The position numbers were made by a program, and so were the translations under genes. A stretch of 64,000 bases of DNA from Siphlonurus alternatus (Eukaryota > Arthropoda > Insecta > Ephemeroptera > Siphlonuridae): positions 41,863,150 to 41,927,149 of the forward strand of contig OX463781.1 in the NCBI GenBank assembly GCA_949825025.1, written 5' to 3'. How positions within the stretch are numbered: the first letter of the stretch is position 1; each line of letters starts with the position of its first letter. A model generated the notes under the pieces. The model ran no database searches, was not told the origin of the DNA, and saw nothing but the letters and a program-made list of their open reading frames with translations. Below, piece by piece: positions 23,786 through 35,291 of the stretch.

Positions 23786-24804
23786 CGTCGCATTTTTAAA
23801 CTATGTAGAGCATAAAAATATAAAATATCGTTGCCACTGAGGAACAAAATTAAAGAAGACGTAAATATTATGAGCATAATTCGAGTAATATATTCATAGC
23901 TTTTCTCTAAGGCTTATAAATATTATATTAATTAGCTTTTCTCAGGACTTATATTACATTATCTATTTCAGATTAATCTCTATTTCATTCGTAGACTATT
24001 AAATAGCTTGCAGTGATACAACATGCGCTTAAAATATTTAGTCGACATACATTTTTTATTTTATGTAATTAAGAAATTATGCAAAATCAAATGCAATTTA
24101 ATATTTCCCTTGAAACAACAGATAACTTTCTCATTTTTTTTTATATAAAGATGTGCCTTCAGTGTAGGAGTTGCATGTGATTGTAGAATTATTATAATAA
24201 TATTTTTTTGCTGCCTTAATTTTGGCTTAGAGAACTTTTGTTTATTTTATTTCTTTTATCAATTTTTTATTCAAAATAACCTTACAGTATTTATCTATTT
24301 TTATAATGTAAGTTCAATGAAATGCAATTTCACATTATAAATAAATATTGTATATTTCCTTCAATTCATTTAATGTTATCCATATTTGTGATTTACTACC
24401 AGATTTTATTATATTTACTTATTTCATTACTTCAATTTTTATTTTGCTATTTTAATCCATACCTATAATAGGTTACCATTTATGAATAATGAAATGTTAT
24501 AAACTAATATATATGCATAATCAAAAGATTGAAATAAAATTCTATTCTATTGTATGATGTAACATAACTTTTTTATGTAATATTCTATTCTTTACTTAAT
24601 TTACACTTCTCTAGTTAATAAGCTTTTAATATTGGTATTATTAATTGGAATAATACGGAGCAATTTTTTTTTTTAATTTAGAGTTTATTTTAAATAAATA
24701 ATATTATTTACAATTATACCATACAAAATTGTAGACTCAAACATCGCATAATTCCAGAAACAATGTTCGTCAAACTGAATGATCTTGAAAAGCAAGCTAT
24801 ACAT

Positions 24805-24914
24805 GGGGGAGGGGAAGGGACTGGAGTGAAATTGTAGTGCAAAAATAATGATCTGAAGAAAGAATGAATCAGAAATATACTCCATGCCTCCATGGATTCA
24901 AATTTGTATTTACA
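24805..24914. other. Central spacer of the foldback-like element
   Basis: About 110 bases between the left arm and the truncated G element. It begins with GGGGAGGGGAAGGGAC. No feature recognised. Confidence 0.5.
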
Positions 24915-25404
24915 ATGGGGAATTCTCATACGACATAACTTTTAATTTAATTGCTAAATTATCATAGGTGACTCTTTAACAATAAGTTTGATTTGAGTTT
25001 CGGAAATTTTGTCTCAAATTTGGTGGCTCTAGAGAGATTATTAGAAGTAGGGGCAACGAATGCAACCTGCACGCAAGTGTGCAATCTGTGACGTAGAAAC
25101 TAGGTAGCTAACACGCAGCTACTGCTTGATATACACAGTTTATGAGTCATAGTGTTTTGATGACTTTTCAATTACATAATCAAAATCAGCGCGGTTTTTT
25201 ACCCTATACTCTCCGTAGTTTTCATCCTTAATATCAATTGACTGTAAAAGCTATAATGAAAAATATCAAACTATTGCAGGAGAAAAACACCTGCTAGCTT
25301 GTTTCTACGTCACGTTTTAACGCCAAATTTAAAAGACTTGAAAAGTTGAAAAAAATCCCACATCTTCAATTTTGAAAATAGAAACTTCATATTTTGGGAC
25401 ATTT
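24915..25404. mobile_element. Hairpin element family G, copy 1 (one end lost)
   Basis: Starts ATGGGGAATTCTCATACGAC and follows the reverse complement of the complete copy at 60052-60608: GATTATTAGAAGTAGGGGCAA, GTGACGTAGAAACT, CTGCTTGATAT, GTTTCTACGTCACGTTTTA and TTTTGGGACATTT. The last 50 or so bases, including the second GGGGAATTCT-type end, are replaced by the coding-like segment at 25416. Confidence 0.75.
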
Positions 25405-25415
25405 GCTTTTTTGAC

Positions 25416-25574
25416 ATGGACAAGAAACAGGTCCAGGCACAGACCGAGGTTGCAGCCAGGCAGAACAAAGTCTACAAGAACATGCGACAGCGCCTTCACA
25501 CCCTTGCCCGCAACTTCGACCCCACTGATCTCATCCACTATGTGGAGGGTGTGGCCCACAACATCTCCTACTAG
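25416..25574 (+). CDS. GC-rich 52-codon reading frame, probable captured gene end
   Basis: ATG at 25416 to TAG at 25572-25574. The product begins MDKKQVQAQTEVAARQNK and ends HYVEGVAHNISY. I do not recognise the family. About three quarters of third codon positions are G or C (for example AAC TTC GAC CCC, GTG GCC CAC AAC ATC TCC TAC), in sharp contrast to the AT-rich surroundings. It therefore looks like a piece of a well-expressed gene, and predicted residues are charged and helix-prone, like the C-terminal end of a longer protein. The start may not be the true one: AAACAG|GTCCAG upstream could be an old exon joint. It sits between a truncated G element and the palindrome at 25569 in the centre of the foldback-like element. 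Capture by the element is inferred; a real terminal exon is the alternative. Confidence 0.5.
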   Translation: MDKKQVQAQTEVAARQNKVYKNMRQRLHTLARNFDPTDLIHYVEGVAHNISY

Positions 25575-25611
25575 GCACCTAGTATCCTAGTAGGATACTA
25601 GGTGCCTAGTA
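25569..25611. repeat. Perfect 43-base palindrome
   Basis: Arms of 21 bases (TACTAGGCACCTAGTATCCTA and its complement) around a single G at 25590. It overlaps the TAG stop of the 52-codon frame and its last base is the first base of the right arm of the large inverted repeat. Confidence 0.9.
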
Positions 25612-26629
25612 TGTATAGCTTGCTTTTCAAGATCATTCAGTTTGACGAACATTGTTTCTGGAATTATGCGATGTTTGAGTCTACAATTTTGTATGGTATA
25701 ATTGTAAATAATATTATTTATTTAAAATAAACTCTAAATTAAAAAAAAATTGCTCCGTATTATTCCAATTAATAATACCAATATTAAAAGCTTATTAACT
25801 AGAGAAGTGTAAATTAAGTAAAGAATAGAATATTACATAAAAAAGTTATGTTACATCATACAATAGAATAGAATTTTATTTCAATCTTTTGATTATGCAT
25901 ATATATTAGTTTATAACATTTCATTATTCATAAATGGTAACCTATTATAGGTATGGATTAAAATAGCAAAATAAAAATTGAAGTAATGAAATAAGTAAAT
26001 ATAATAAAATCTGGTAGTAAATCACAAATATGGATAACATTAAATGAATTGAAGGAAATATACAATATTTATTTATAATGTGAAATTGCATTTCATTGAA
26101 CTTACATTATAAAAATAGATAAATACTGTAAGGTTATTTTGAATAAAAAATTGATAAAAGAAATAAAATAAACAAAAGTTCTCTAAGCCAAAATTAAGGC
26201 AGCAAAAAAATATTATTATAATAATTCTACAATCACATGCAACTCCTACACTGAAGGCACATCTTTATATATAAAAAAAAATGAGAAAGTTATCTGTTGT
26301 TTCAAGGGAAATATTAAATTGCATTTGATTTTGCATAATTTCTTAATTACATAAAATAAAAAATGTATGTCGACTAAATATTTTAAGCGCATGTTGTATC
26401 ACTGCAAGCTATTTAATAGTCTACGAATGAAATAGAGATTAATCTGAAATAGATAATGTAATATAAGTCCTGAGAAAAGCTAATTAATATAATATTTATA
26501 AGCCTTAGAGAAAAGCTATGAATATATTACTCGAATTATGCTCATAATATTTACGTCTTCTTTAATTTTGTTCCTCAGTGGCAACGATATTTTATATTTT
26601 TATGCTCTACATAGTTTAAAAATGCGACG

Positions 26630-26816
26630 CTCCGAGTTTTCCTAGCGGGGCTCCGAGTTTTCCGTGCTCCGAGTTTTCCGTGCTCCGAGTTTTCCGGCTC
26701 CGAGTTTTCCGTGCTCCGAGTTTTCCGGCTCCGAGTTTTCCGTGCTCCGAGTTTTCCTAGCGTGCAGACGCGGCTCCGAGTTTTCCGGCTCCGAGTTTTC
26801 CGGCTCCGAGTTTTCC
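26630..26816 (-). repeat. Tandem array of GCTCCGAGTTTTCC units, right arm
   Basis: Reverse complement of the left array, with the same unit order and the same spacers. The array ends in GAGTTTTCC at 26816, after which the match stops. Confidence 0.9.
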
Positions 26817-27019
26817 GCATACCGAAAAACAGTGGCAGTATACTCTTTTTTGGAAATTTACAATTGTTATACAAAAATGACTTAATAAAAAAAAATCTGA
26901 CTATTTTTTTTGTCAATATCTGTTTTGGAAAGAAATTTTAAGTGTTGGTTTAATTCTGCTGGACTAAGTCCATGTTATTGGAGTAAGTTCTTCAAATTGA
27001 CTTCTGTAGTATTAATTAA

Positions 27020-27770
27020 ATCCCTAGTCGAAAAATTACTGCTCAACTCGTCCTTAATTTTAAAGGGACAGGGGACAATACATGAATGCATAAAAAGTTT
27101 ATGTAACATATTTTATGTTAATGCGAAAAATGAGTAAATTTCCGTTTTCGGACCATCCCCCGAATTTATAAAAATTAAATAATTATAGACAGCCGCAGGG
27201 CAATTGCACAGGCAACATCGCACTGAGCATCGCTGGGTGGGTGGAGGGGGTAGTGAGTTCCATGGAAAAGAGGCAGCTATGTTGCCTTTCGTGATTGCTG
27301 ACGTCAGCAATTCACATTTTAGTTACTCGTTGGGCGCTTATCCTGAGGCTCTCGCCACCGTGTGGCATGTATTCATACTCAGTTAGTGAGTAACTTTTAA
27401 ATAAAAATACTTATTTTTATGGTCCCCTGTCCCTTTAATGTCTAAACCTAATCTTATTATTATCTTTTTACCTAAAAAAAAAAAAAAAAAAAAACATCTT
27501 ATTTCATTTTTCGTCAAAGTGAGGATGAAATAAAGATAATATTTTTAAAATTTCATGCTCAAAAATAGTAAAGAAGACGTAATCTCTTCTTTTTCTCTCT
27601 TATTTCCATAGAAATGATGGAAATTTTAAGAGCAGAGACGTTAAAAATGAATAAAAGATAAAATTTATTTCAATCGGGATCTCTATATGTATATATTAAT
27701 TAGCACTTGAAATTTAAGCTGATGGCAGTGAAAGATTATACACGAGGATTTGGACTTGATAATAAGGTCA
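27020..27770 (+). repeat. Dispersed repeat Q, copy 3, interrupted by a hairpin element
   Basis: Left part CTAGTCGAAAAATTACTGC, AACTCGTCCTTAAT; right part GTCTAAACCTAATCTTATTA, AAAGTGAGGATGAAATAAAG, TTTATTTCAATCGGG. Element J lies between them. Confidence 0.65.
27060..27438. mobile_element. Element J with TTAA ends and 17-base terminal inverted repeats
   Basis: Left end TTAAAGGGACAGGGGAC and right end GTCCCCTGTCCCTTTAA are exact inverted repeats. The interior is GC-richer, with TGACGTCA at 27299-27306, and is not a full hairpin. It interrupts repeat Q. Confidence 0.8.
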
Positions 27771-27967
27771 ATACTTTGACTTGGAGATGGATATTATTCG
27801 TGCAGTTCTTCGTAGAAATCTCTTTCTTGTCTGTTTTGATAAATCAGTGTGATGTTCCGCTGGTATTGAACTCTACAAATTGAGTGTTAAACATATAAAT
27901 TACAAAATCTGTCCATCAGATAGTAAATCTGCAGCGATGAATTGGATTACGTTAATTAAGGAGATAA

Positions 27968-28106
27968 GGGGCGTGATTCACGAGGATAGTTATCCAGGTT
28001 TCTTAATAACCACGTTTATAGTATCATTGAATTAGGATAATGCTAACCGCGGTTAGTGATAAAGCTGTGGATAAATTTCTGGATAACTCTTTCGTGAATC
28101 GGTCCC
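27968..28106. mobile_element. Hairpin element family A, copy 3
   Basis: GTGATTCACGAGGATAG...TTATCCAGGTTTC at the left pairs with GGATAACTCTTTCGTGAATC at the right; internal GCTAACCGCGGTTAGTG is as in copy 1. Confidence 0.75.
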
Positions 28107-28510
28107 AAGTTTTCTCAGTTGCAGACTACACTAAATGTATTAATTTACAAAAAAATGTATGCTTTAATATTCCTTTATAGCGTAAAGTTATTAGCACATT
28201 AAAATATTCCTTAATATATTAATGATTATGAAATTATTTGAAAAAATAAAAATAAATATTCAGTGTTCTAGGTAATATTTTTTGTTACAGTGTTAAATTA
28301 TTACTCTTATACTTACATGTAAATAGTTACAAGAAACACGATTTAAATAAATTATGATGTAAGTAATGTTAAATTACTGCTTATTATTTAATCTCCACGA
28401 TGTTGCAACGTTTTGCGGCGTGCGCAAGAGAGGAAGTTTGCACCAACTTAATTGGCCGACTTACCTGGGAAAATAATTATGTGAGCCAATCTTAAAAGGC
28501 GTGGCCACCA
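28107..28510. other. AT-rich stretch, no supported gene
   Basis: AT-rich sequence followed by a short GC-richer patch near 28395-28510 (GCAACGTTTTGCGGCG, AAAAGGCGTGGCC). No splice signals or frame found. Confidence 0.5.
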
Positions 28511-28517
28511 ACAGAAT

Positions 28518-28934
28518 TTAAAGGGGTACCAAAGTGAATACTTTTTTTACATATTCGGGCAGCTAAGAATTATTCTAACATCCCTGTGGCTCAATATTTT
28601 CGTACAATGCCTAGTTATTTTACAATTAATTATTTAGTTTGAAAAGTGAGTTCTATGGCCGTTGATTGATTCAAGCCCGCAGCGGCCGGTGATACGACAA
28701 GAAAGGGGCGGGAGGAAGTTCCCATGATTCGCGGGAAATTCTCGTCGTATCAGCGACCGCTGCGGGAGCGCATCGGCTTGAATCAATCAACGGCCATAGA
28801 ACTCACTTTTCAAGCTAAATAATTAATTTTAAAATAACTAGGCATCGTACGAAAATATTGAGCCACAGGGATATCAGAATAATTCTTAGCTGCCCGAATC
28901 TGTAAAAAAAGTATTCACTTTGGTACCCCTTTAA
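28518..28934. mobile_element. Hairpin element I with TTAA ends
   Basis: Left end TTAAAGGGGTACCAAAGTG and right end CACTTTGGTACCCCTTTAA. Almost the whole length folds back, with arms carrying GAAAAGTGAGTTCTATGGCC and GATTGATTCAAGCC. The loop is GC-rich (GGGGCGGGAGGAAG). Arm similarity is high, so the copy is young. Confidence 0.9.
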
Positions 28935-29276
28935 GTGAAATTGAGGAAAATTTAAGCCACATGAGTCTTTCTTTTTAAGGTTAAAGTTTATCGCAATCTT
29001 TATAGCGTTAATTCCGTGCAATGTCAGTAAAAATAATGAGTCTACCTTTAATCCTTATTATTTTATATCCTATGATATAAGTTTTGAAAATATTTATTAG
29101 AATATGAATGAAATTGAAATTTTAAGGATATTTTTTTTTCTTATAAAAGTTTAAAAATTGTGAAAATCAGTCGTGAAAATAAAGTTATTGACAGGTGATG
29201 CTCATCAGCTGACCCATGACATGCGTGTAGAGCGACAATATCCACGTGTTCGTGAGCAGCGAGACGAGGAATGTTT

Positions 29277-29462
29277 TTAAGGGCTGTCTCACACAGGATC
29301 GCATGTTTTCGCAACATATATGATAAAAACATCAAGAATCTATGCGATCAGGTGTATCCGCGCACATAACTTCGTTTCGTATCACATCGTTCTCATTTAG
29401 AACCGGTTCTTATTTTTTTTTACCATACGATGCGATCCGAAAATAGTGTGCGACCCCCTTAA
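29277..29462. mobile_element. Element K, copy 1, with TTAA ends
   Basis: TTAAGGGCTGTCTCACACAG at the left and GTGTGCGACCCCCTTAA at the right. Internal GATCGCATGTTTTCG pairs with CGATGCGATC. A related copy is at 31101-31350. Confidence 0.7.
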
Positions 29463-30299
29463 CTCCACCAAATTTTCTTTCAAAGCTGTTTACGGCGCCG
29501 CTGAAAATTGCACTCATCAAAGAGCTTGTGTCTGTTCTGAGGAGATTAAAAAATTTGAGGTTTTTCTTAACTTTTCAAAGAAATGATAATAAAAAAATAA
29601 TTCAAAGTAAGCAACAAAAGTTCAAACAAACAAAAATATCTGCGTTAATTAATATTGAAAAAAAAAAAAAAAAAAAAAAGCTTGTTTAGTAAATTAGCTG
29701 AAATTTTCCCTACTCTATAATTTAGCACAGTGTATGAATAAAATTAGTACTAAACCCTCTTTACTTATATATAATCTGTATATATACATGTAGGAATTGT
29801 AGGAACTTTGCAATTAACTGTAATTAAATTTTTGGAAAATATAAATTATATTAAATTTGTACTTAAACAAGAACATACTAAAATATAAACAAAATAAAAT
29901 ATTAAAAAAAAAAAAACATATAGAAATGGAGGGAAACCTGAATAAAGATGTCCATGTTGAAAAAGGTGGTCTAAAATTAACTAATAACCCTAGCATTACC
30001 AAGAAATTTTTCTTGTCACACGCCATTCTAAGGGAGAACTCTTAATACACATTATTTAAAACCCTACGTATGTTAAACTTTTTTTAAGTTTTTTTTTCTT
30101 ACTATTTTTTTGAGGAAATACATTGCTGGTTGCATCGTTAACTAAGGATTACAAGTATAATTTAATTATTTTGTTCACATTTCACTACTCGATTAATTTC
30201 CTCCTAAATATTGCACCTTTTCCGTGGGGAAAAAGGGGGGAAAAATACAAGATTACGCCCTACGCCGCTCTTATTGAGCGTAAAATATACATATATAAT
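29463..30299. other. AT-rich stretch, no supported gene
   Basis: Has A tracts at about 29659-29679 and 29905-29915. Short frames here are chance-like. Confidence 0.5.
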
Positions 30300-30446
30300 A
30301 TAATTTAAAAAAAAAAAAATGTTATCTTTTTCATCCTCACTTTGAACGATGTTTTTTTTAAGGTAAAAATACGTAATAAGATTATATTATTATTTAGACG
30401 TATAAAGGATGAGTTAAAGACGTAATTTTTCAACTATAAGGTAGGG
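30300..30446 (-). repeat. Dispersed repeat Q, copy 4 (reverse orientation)
   Basis: On the minus strand it reads CCCTACCTTATAGTTG, then GTCTTTAACTCATCC, ACGTCTAAA, ATCTTATTACG and AAAGTGAGGATGAAA. Family H copy 2 begins directly after it at a TTAA. Confidence 0.55.
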
Positions 30447-30662
30447 TTAAGGTGGATTTTCATGGGTGATTTCCAGCCTGCGACGCGACGCGAATAAAGC
30501 GCACTTGTTGTAACATCCATTGGCGGCCATATTTGGCGATTAAAAGAAAAAAAGCATCGTAATTAACGCGATTACCGGCGAATTCGCCGCCGCATAGGAT
30601 TTCGCAGCTTTTATGTCAAACCGCGCCGCATCGCTGTTGTCGCTCATGAAAATCCATCTTTT
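30447..30662. mobile_element. Hairpin element family H, copy 2 (variant ends)
   Basis: TTAAGGTGGATTTTCATGGG at the left and CTCATGAAAATCCATC at the right. Internal GCCTGCGACGCGACGCG, CATTGGCGGCCATATTTGGC and GCCGCATAGGATTTCGCAGC are the family signature. Confidence 0.8.
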
Positions 30663-30689
30663 ACGCAGCATATAAAACCCAATCAATAT

Positions 30690-30960
30690 CTACGCGACAA
30701 GACTCAATGCTGATGACTAGAAGAAGTACGAGTGCAAGTTACCTTGTGTGGCGGACGTGTTGTTAAAAGTGAGTGCGACACTCGACATGTGCTGGCATGC
30801 ATGACAAGTGACGACGAGAAAGTCTCCACCGCGACAGCTGCAAGACCAGACGACGGACGTGATGGTGTGAGCGTCATGCTGATGAGACGACGAGACTCTG
30901 GAGGTAGCTTACAGTGTCCGTGCGCAGTGGATTTATAAGGGAGAAGCCGACAGGGAGCGA
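30690..30960 (+). other. GC-rich island with an open frame, status unclear
   Basis: A 270-base CpG-bearing island. A frame at about 30732-30938 reads VTLCGGRVVKSECDTRHVLA... but lacks an ATG at its start, and GTGAGTGCG near 30768 could serve as a splice donor. Either a short exon or a regulatory island is possible; neither is proven. Confidence 0.25.
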
Positions 30961-31100
30961 TTCAGAAGTGTTTTTATGAATAGTTCTTTTTTTCCCTGTT
31001 AAATCGCTTCTTAAAGAAACACTTCTTAAAATTGTTACTTAACACTTACTGAATGGACTGAATCTCTTCCTCATGAAATTCTAGAGTTAAAATCAGCGAT

Positions 31101-31350
31101 ACAGGGCCGCCTCACACAGCACACAGAATCGCATGATTTCGTAACGTACGATAAAAAAAAAAAAAAAAAAAAAGAAACTACGTAAATTCGATCAGGTGTA
31201 CGTACGCGCGCGCGCACACAGTTTCTTATCGCATCGCAAGCGATCGTACGTTTCTCATTTAAGAAGTTTTAGAACCCATTCTAAATTTTTATTATACGAA
31301 ATCATTTGATACCATACGATGCGATACTAAGGCAGTGTGCGACATACCAT
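31101..31350. mobile_element. Element K, copy 2 (degraded)
   Basis: Shares GCCTCACACAG, AATCGCATGATTTCGTAAC, TCGATCAGGTGTA, ACCATACGATGCGATAC and AGTGTGCGAC with copy 1. An A tract (about 31147-31163) and a CG repeat have expanded inside it. Confidence 0.6.
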
Positions 31351-33030
31351 AGGGTTGTCTTATTATCCAGAGTGAGCAACAATTCGTGTTTCATTTACGA
31401 CCATGGATTTGGCAACGAGAGCTTTAAAATACTGTAGCCTCTACGTGCTATCTATAGCTGAGATGCTTTTATTATTTATGAAACTGGTGACAAAATTGCA
31501 ATGAAATTTTTTACAACCCTGTTGGGAGTCCTCCCCCCAAAAAAATTGTATCTCGCTTATGGAATTTCTATGTAAATCGAAGTAATAGAAATTTTTATTA
31601 AATTTATACTTTTTTTATGGTAAATTGATCTTCTGAACCCATTAATGTTATTTTGAAATGAACCAAAGTATTTCTTATAATGGAAAATTGGGCTCCAACA
31701 CAATAAAATATTAATATATTTATTATTTTTAAATTGTTATTCATATCAAGTCTGCTCAACGTAATGTTGTATCTATGTTTAATGTTGACTGTTGAATGCA
31801 ATTTCATTAAAAAAATAATATATATATTTTAACGTTGAATGCATTTTTATGATTCTCGAACTCCTATTTTTTCGCGACTGCCTAAAATAAACTTATATTT
31901 TCTAATCCTTTCTAAAGGGAATTCTAGATTAATTCACATTACATTAAAATATTTTATTAATATTAGTGAAATCATAATTTTGGCTTGATTTTGCATGTGA
32001 AGGATGCAATTCAAATAAAATCAGTGGAAAAAATCATTATTTTTTAATTAAATCAATATTTGTAAAGTTTATCAGATTCTTTTGGGATTCTAATTTTTTA
32101 TTTGACTGTGCATGTATTGTAGCTCCTCTATCCAAATGCAACTTTACAAGCAGATTGTCCATTCTTTAATATAGTAACATATAACACGATGATATTAAAT
32201 GTGGTCATATATAATGTATAAATCTTTAATATCAGTTGTGATCAAATTATATTTGTTCATTTTTTAGTGCCATATTTACAAAAGGTTATGACAATGTCAC
32301 GAAATATATTGAAACTCCAAGTGTCCTAAATCTATTGATATCTCTATATGAATATTACACATTAATATGTACAGTACATTAAATGAGTCGTATACAATAC
32401 GAACACTCAATTATTCATGAGCATACATCACGCAAACATTGGTTCATTGAAATTGTTATTATACGCCGTGATGTATTAAATTATAATGAAGCGATTTCTT
32501 CATCATATGAAAAGATATCTTATGAATATAGATGACATATTATATTATATATCTTAATTTATAACTATTGTAAAGAGTTTTTTGATCAACAAGTGATTAC
32601 ACTGAAAAAAATAATAAAAAAACTGATGGTCATGAAAATAAATTAACTTTAAGATGTTGTCTGATGGTATATTAAATATTTTTTCAATTCATTTACGAAT
32701 AAAAATAAAAAAGGTAATAGTTAATGACTTTATTCATGGCATAATTTCTCCAAATACCAAATATATTTTAATAATTAATATAATAAATATTTAGGATACA
32801 GCAATATAATGTATAAATGCTATAATTATGCAAAGTACATGAGTTCATATGAGTTTTATGGTTAACAGAAAAAAAAGTCTTATAAAAAAATGTTGTTACC
32901 TTCAAATTTTCAAAACTTAACAAAATATTAATTAAAACATCAACAAATTTAGGAATTATAATCCTTACAAGTCACCATTTGAAATAGTAAAACAAATTTA
33001 CTTTGAATTTGAAATGATCAAATGGCTTGT
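31351..33030. other. AT-rich stretch, no supported gene
   Basis: No exon, inverted repeat or array that I can support in this 1.7 kb. Confidence 0.5.
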
Positions 33031-33035
33031 CATTT

Positions 33036-33185
33036 TCTCCGTATACTACTCGAGTCTGGAATATGAAGCTAATTTGACAGTATATTAATATAATATATGT
33101 TAATTCTGATAGTAAATTATGTAAAATCGATTTGAAATATAATTTCTCCGTGTACTGCTCGAGTCTGGAATATGACACTAATTTA
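33036..33185 (+). repeat. Direct duplication of a 40-base segment
   Basis: TTTCTCCGTATACTACTCGAG then TCTGGAATATGAAGCTAATTT recurs about 109 bases later as TTTCTCCGTGTACTGCTCGAG then TCTGGAATATGACACTAATTT. The intervening sequence is not repeated clearly. Confidence 0.7.
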
Positions 33186-34490
33186 TAACGGTGATGTAAC
33201 TGTGATAATGAGCAACAGCCGCCGCCATGCATGACAATAATCGATTTGTTTTACGAACCCCCTTTTTTTTATCATCTAAAATATTTTTACGATTTCTGAT
33301 CACGTCCAATATAGAGTATTATTAAAGCTGATAGAAATTTTTATTTCTAATTGGAAAGTCATCAAATAATTTAATGCCTTTTGGCACATTTTTTTTTTAG
33401 GTCGTGGTTATTTCATATTAAATTATGCACATTAAGAAATATTCTTTAATAAGTTTCATCATGTTTTACGTTTACTGAATGACTAATTAACAGGTTTTGA
33501 CAAAATGTTGTAAATTTGTTTGTAGTTTGCTTTTTCAATAAAACATACAAAAGTAAAGAATAGAATGGGTGTTTTCATTTTTGTGGAACTTTGTATAAAT
33601 TTAAATTTTATTTCGATCGTTAATAGCTTACATCAGTTTTACAGAAAAATAGATTACGTCAATTGCTATACAAAATTACATAACAAGTACTTTATATTAC
33701 TCAAAAATTTTCATAGAATTTTTAAATAGTCTCAAAACAGTTAAACACAAGGACAATTTACTGGGAAAATTTTTATTCTAGAGTTAAACATGGAAAAAAA
33801 AAAGCGATGCTCCTACGTTACAAAATAGTAGTTTAATGTTGTACGAAATTATTTCGTATTATTATTATTTTATTATTTCGCATTAACTAATATGATAATT
33901 ACCATAATGGTATTTATATCTACATATTTTGGACACAAAATTGCAAGGCGGGTTATTAATTAAGGTATGTGGATTAATTACGATATTATCATCAATTATT
34001 TCGTGACAAGACTGTGGAATTTATGTCCTACGGTGACAGTATCAACATTCCTGTCGCATAAAATTAAAACTTGAAATATTTGTGTTAGAGTTTTATTAAT
34101 TTTAATATCAAATATTTCCCAATCAACGCAAGAACAAAAGTATTATTAATCAACACTTTGCAATTATAGCAACAAATTTGTACCAAATTATATACTCTTT
34201 ACCACGCGACTTGCATGCCAGGGATTATTTTAAATAGGATATACGAAGTTTTGCTCCTCTATTTTTTTTCAGAATTATTTTTGTCAACTCATTTTAAATA
34301 ATCGTCGAGTGTTTGGCCACACCCCCTAAAGACATTGAAGTTCAATATTTTTTTTTATTGTGGAGAGACGCTTTCGATATGACCACACTTTCAATACATA
34401 ATTTTTTGTATCTTATATATAATATATATAAATGATGCAATAAAAAATCGTGTTATAGTTTTATTATATAATGGGCAGCATGAAATTTTA
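33186..34490. other. AT-rich stretch, no supported gene
   Basis: AT-rich; nothing beyond short T and A tracts. Confidence 0.5.
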
Positions 34491-34493
34491 CCC

Positions 34494-34600
<107 letters not shown>

Positions 34601-35053
34601 CTTTATGTCATTGTATAAAATTATGTGCACCTCTAGCATCTGTTGTATTTGCATACTTTGCATGTAAATCAAATCAGGCAAACGAGTAACGTTGCAGCGA
34701 TTTCTCGTTGTAAAAAGAAAAAAAACCTTTACGCGCCGCGCGGTCTGTACTGTATTATTTATTGTTTTAATTAAATGTGCCATGCGGTACTGCGGTAAAG
34801 TATGAAGTATTAATTAATTAGCTTGCAGTTTTAATATATATAGTGTGTACACTTCTAAGTAATGGGAACGTTACACACACTTACAAAAAATAATAATTAT
34901 GTTGTGACTGGTGACAAATACCTCGCGTCACATTTAATTAGGTTTTTATCGTGTTTGTAAAAAATGTCCTAAGTCATTAAAATACACTTTGTAACGAAGA
35001 ACCTCACTGACCATACACAAGTCGGTCGACCTGAACATGCACGATGAAGTTAA

Positions 35054-35291
35054 TTAAGGATAAGGTAACACCCCCAATATTAAAAATATTTCCACACATG
35101 AAAATTATGAAACATATCTTAAAATGTTCTCCTTTACATCCCCTATCAGTTGCTAAAATATCAGGTATAAAATTCGATCTATAGTTTTCGAGTTATGATT
35201 TATGACGTAGAGAACTTTTAAGATAATTATGTTTCATAATTTTCATGTGTGGGAATTTTTCTTAACATTGGGTGAGTTAACTTACCCTTAA
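35054..35291. mobile_element. Hairpin element family O, copy 2, with TTAA ends
   Basis: TTAAGGATAAGGTAACAC at the left and GAGTTAACTTACCCTTAA at the right. Arms share CACATGAAAATTATGAAACA with TTTCATAATTTTCATGTGTG. The centre has ATCCCCTATCAG and AAAATATCAGGTATA, as in copy 1. Confidence 0.75.

Larger units (their letters stand above)
23599..26816. mobile_element. Foldback-like element: two 1,206-base inverted arms around an 806-base centre
   Basis: The arm at 23599-24804 is repeated in reverse at 25611-26816. Reading both by eye I found only two small length differences, in an A/T tract (11 against 9) and in an AT repeat, which cancel to give equal length. Each arm has eleven short tandem units at its outer end and about 1 kb of AT-rich unique sequence. 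Long inverted arms that start with short tandem repeats are the hallmark of foldback (FB/TU-type) DNA elements. No convincing target duplication was seen: GGTTGTA precedes and GCATACC follows. No transposase is encoded. An assembly or inverted-duplication artefact must also be considered. Confidence 0.7.

Noticed and set aside
23505..23840. Basic repeat protein made of RKTRS units
   Set aside because: Comes from the 14-base tandem units; the mirrored arm gives the same frames, and the sequence elsewhere is non-coding.
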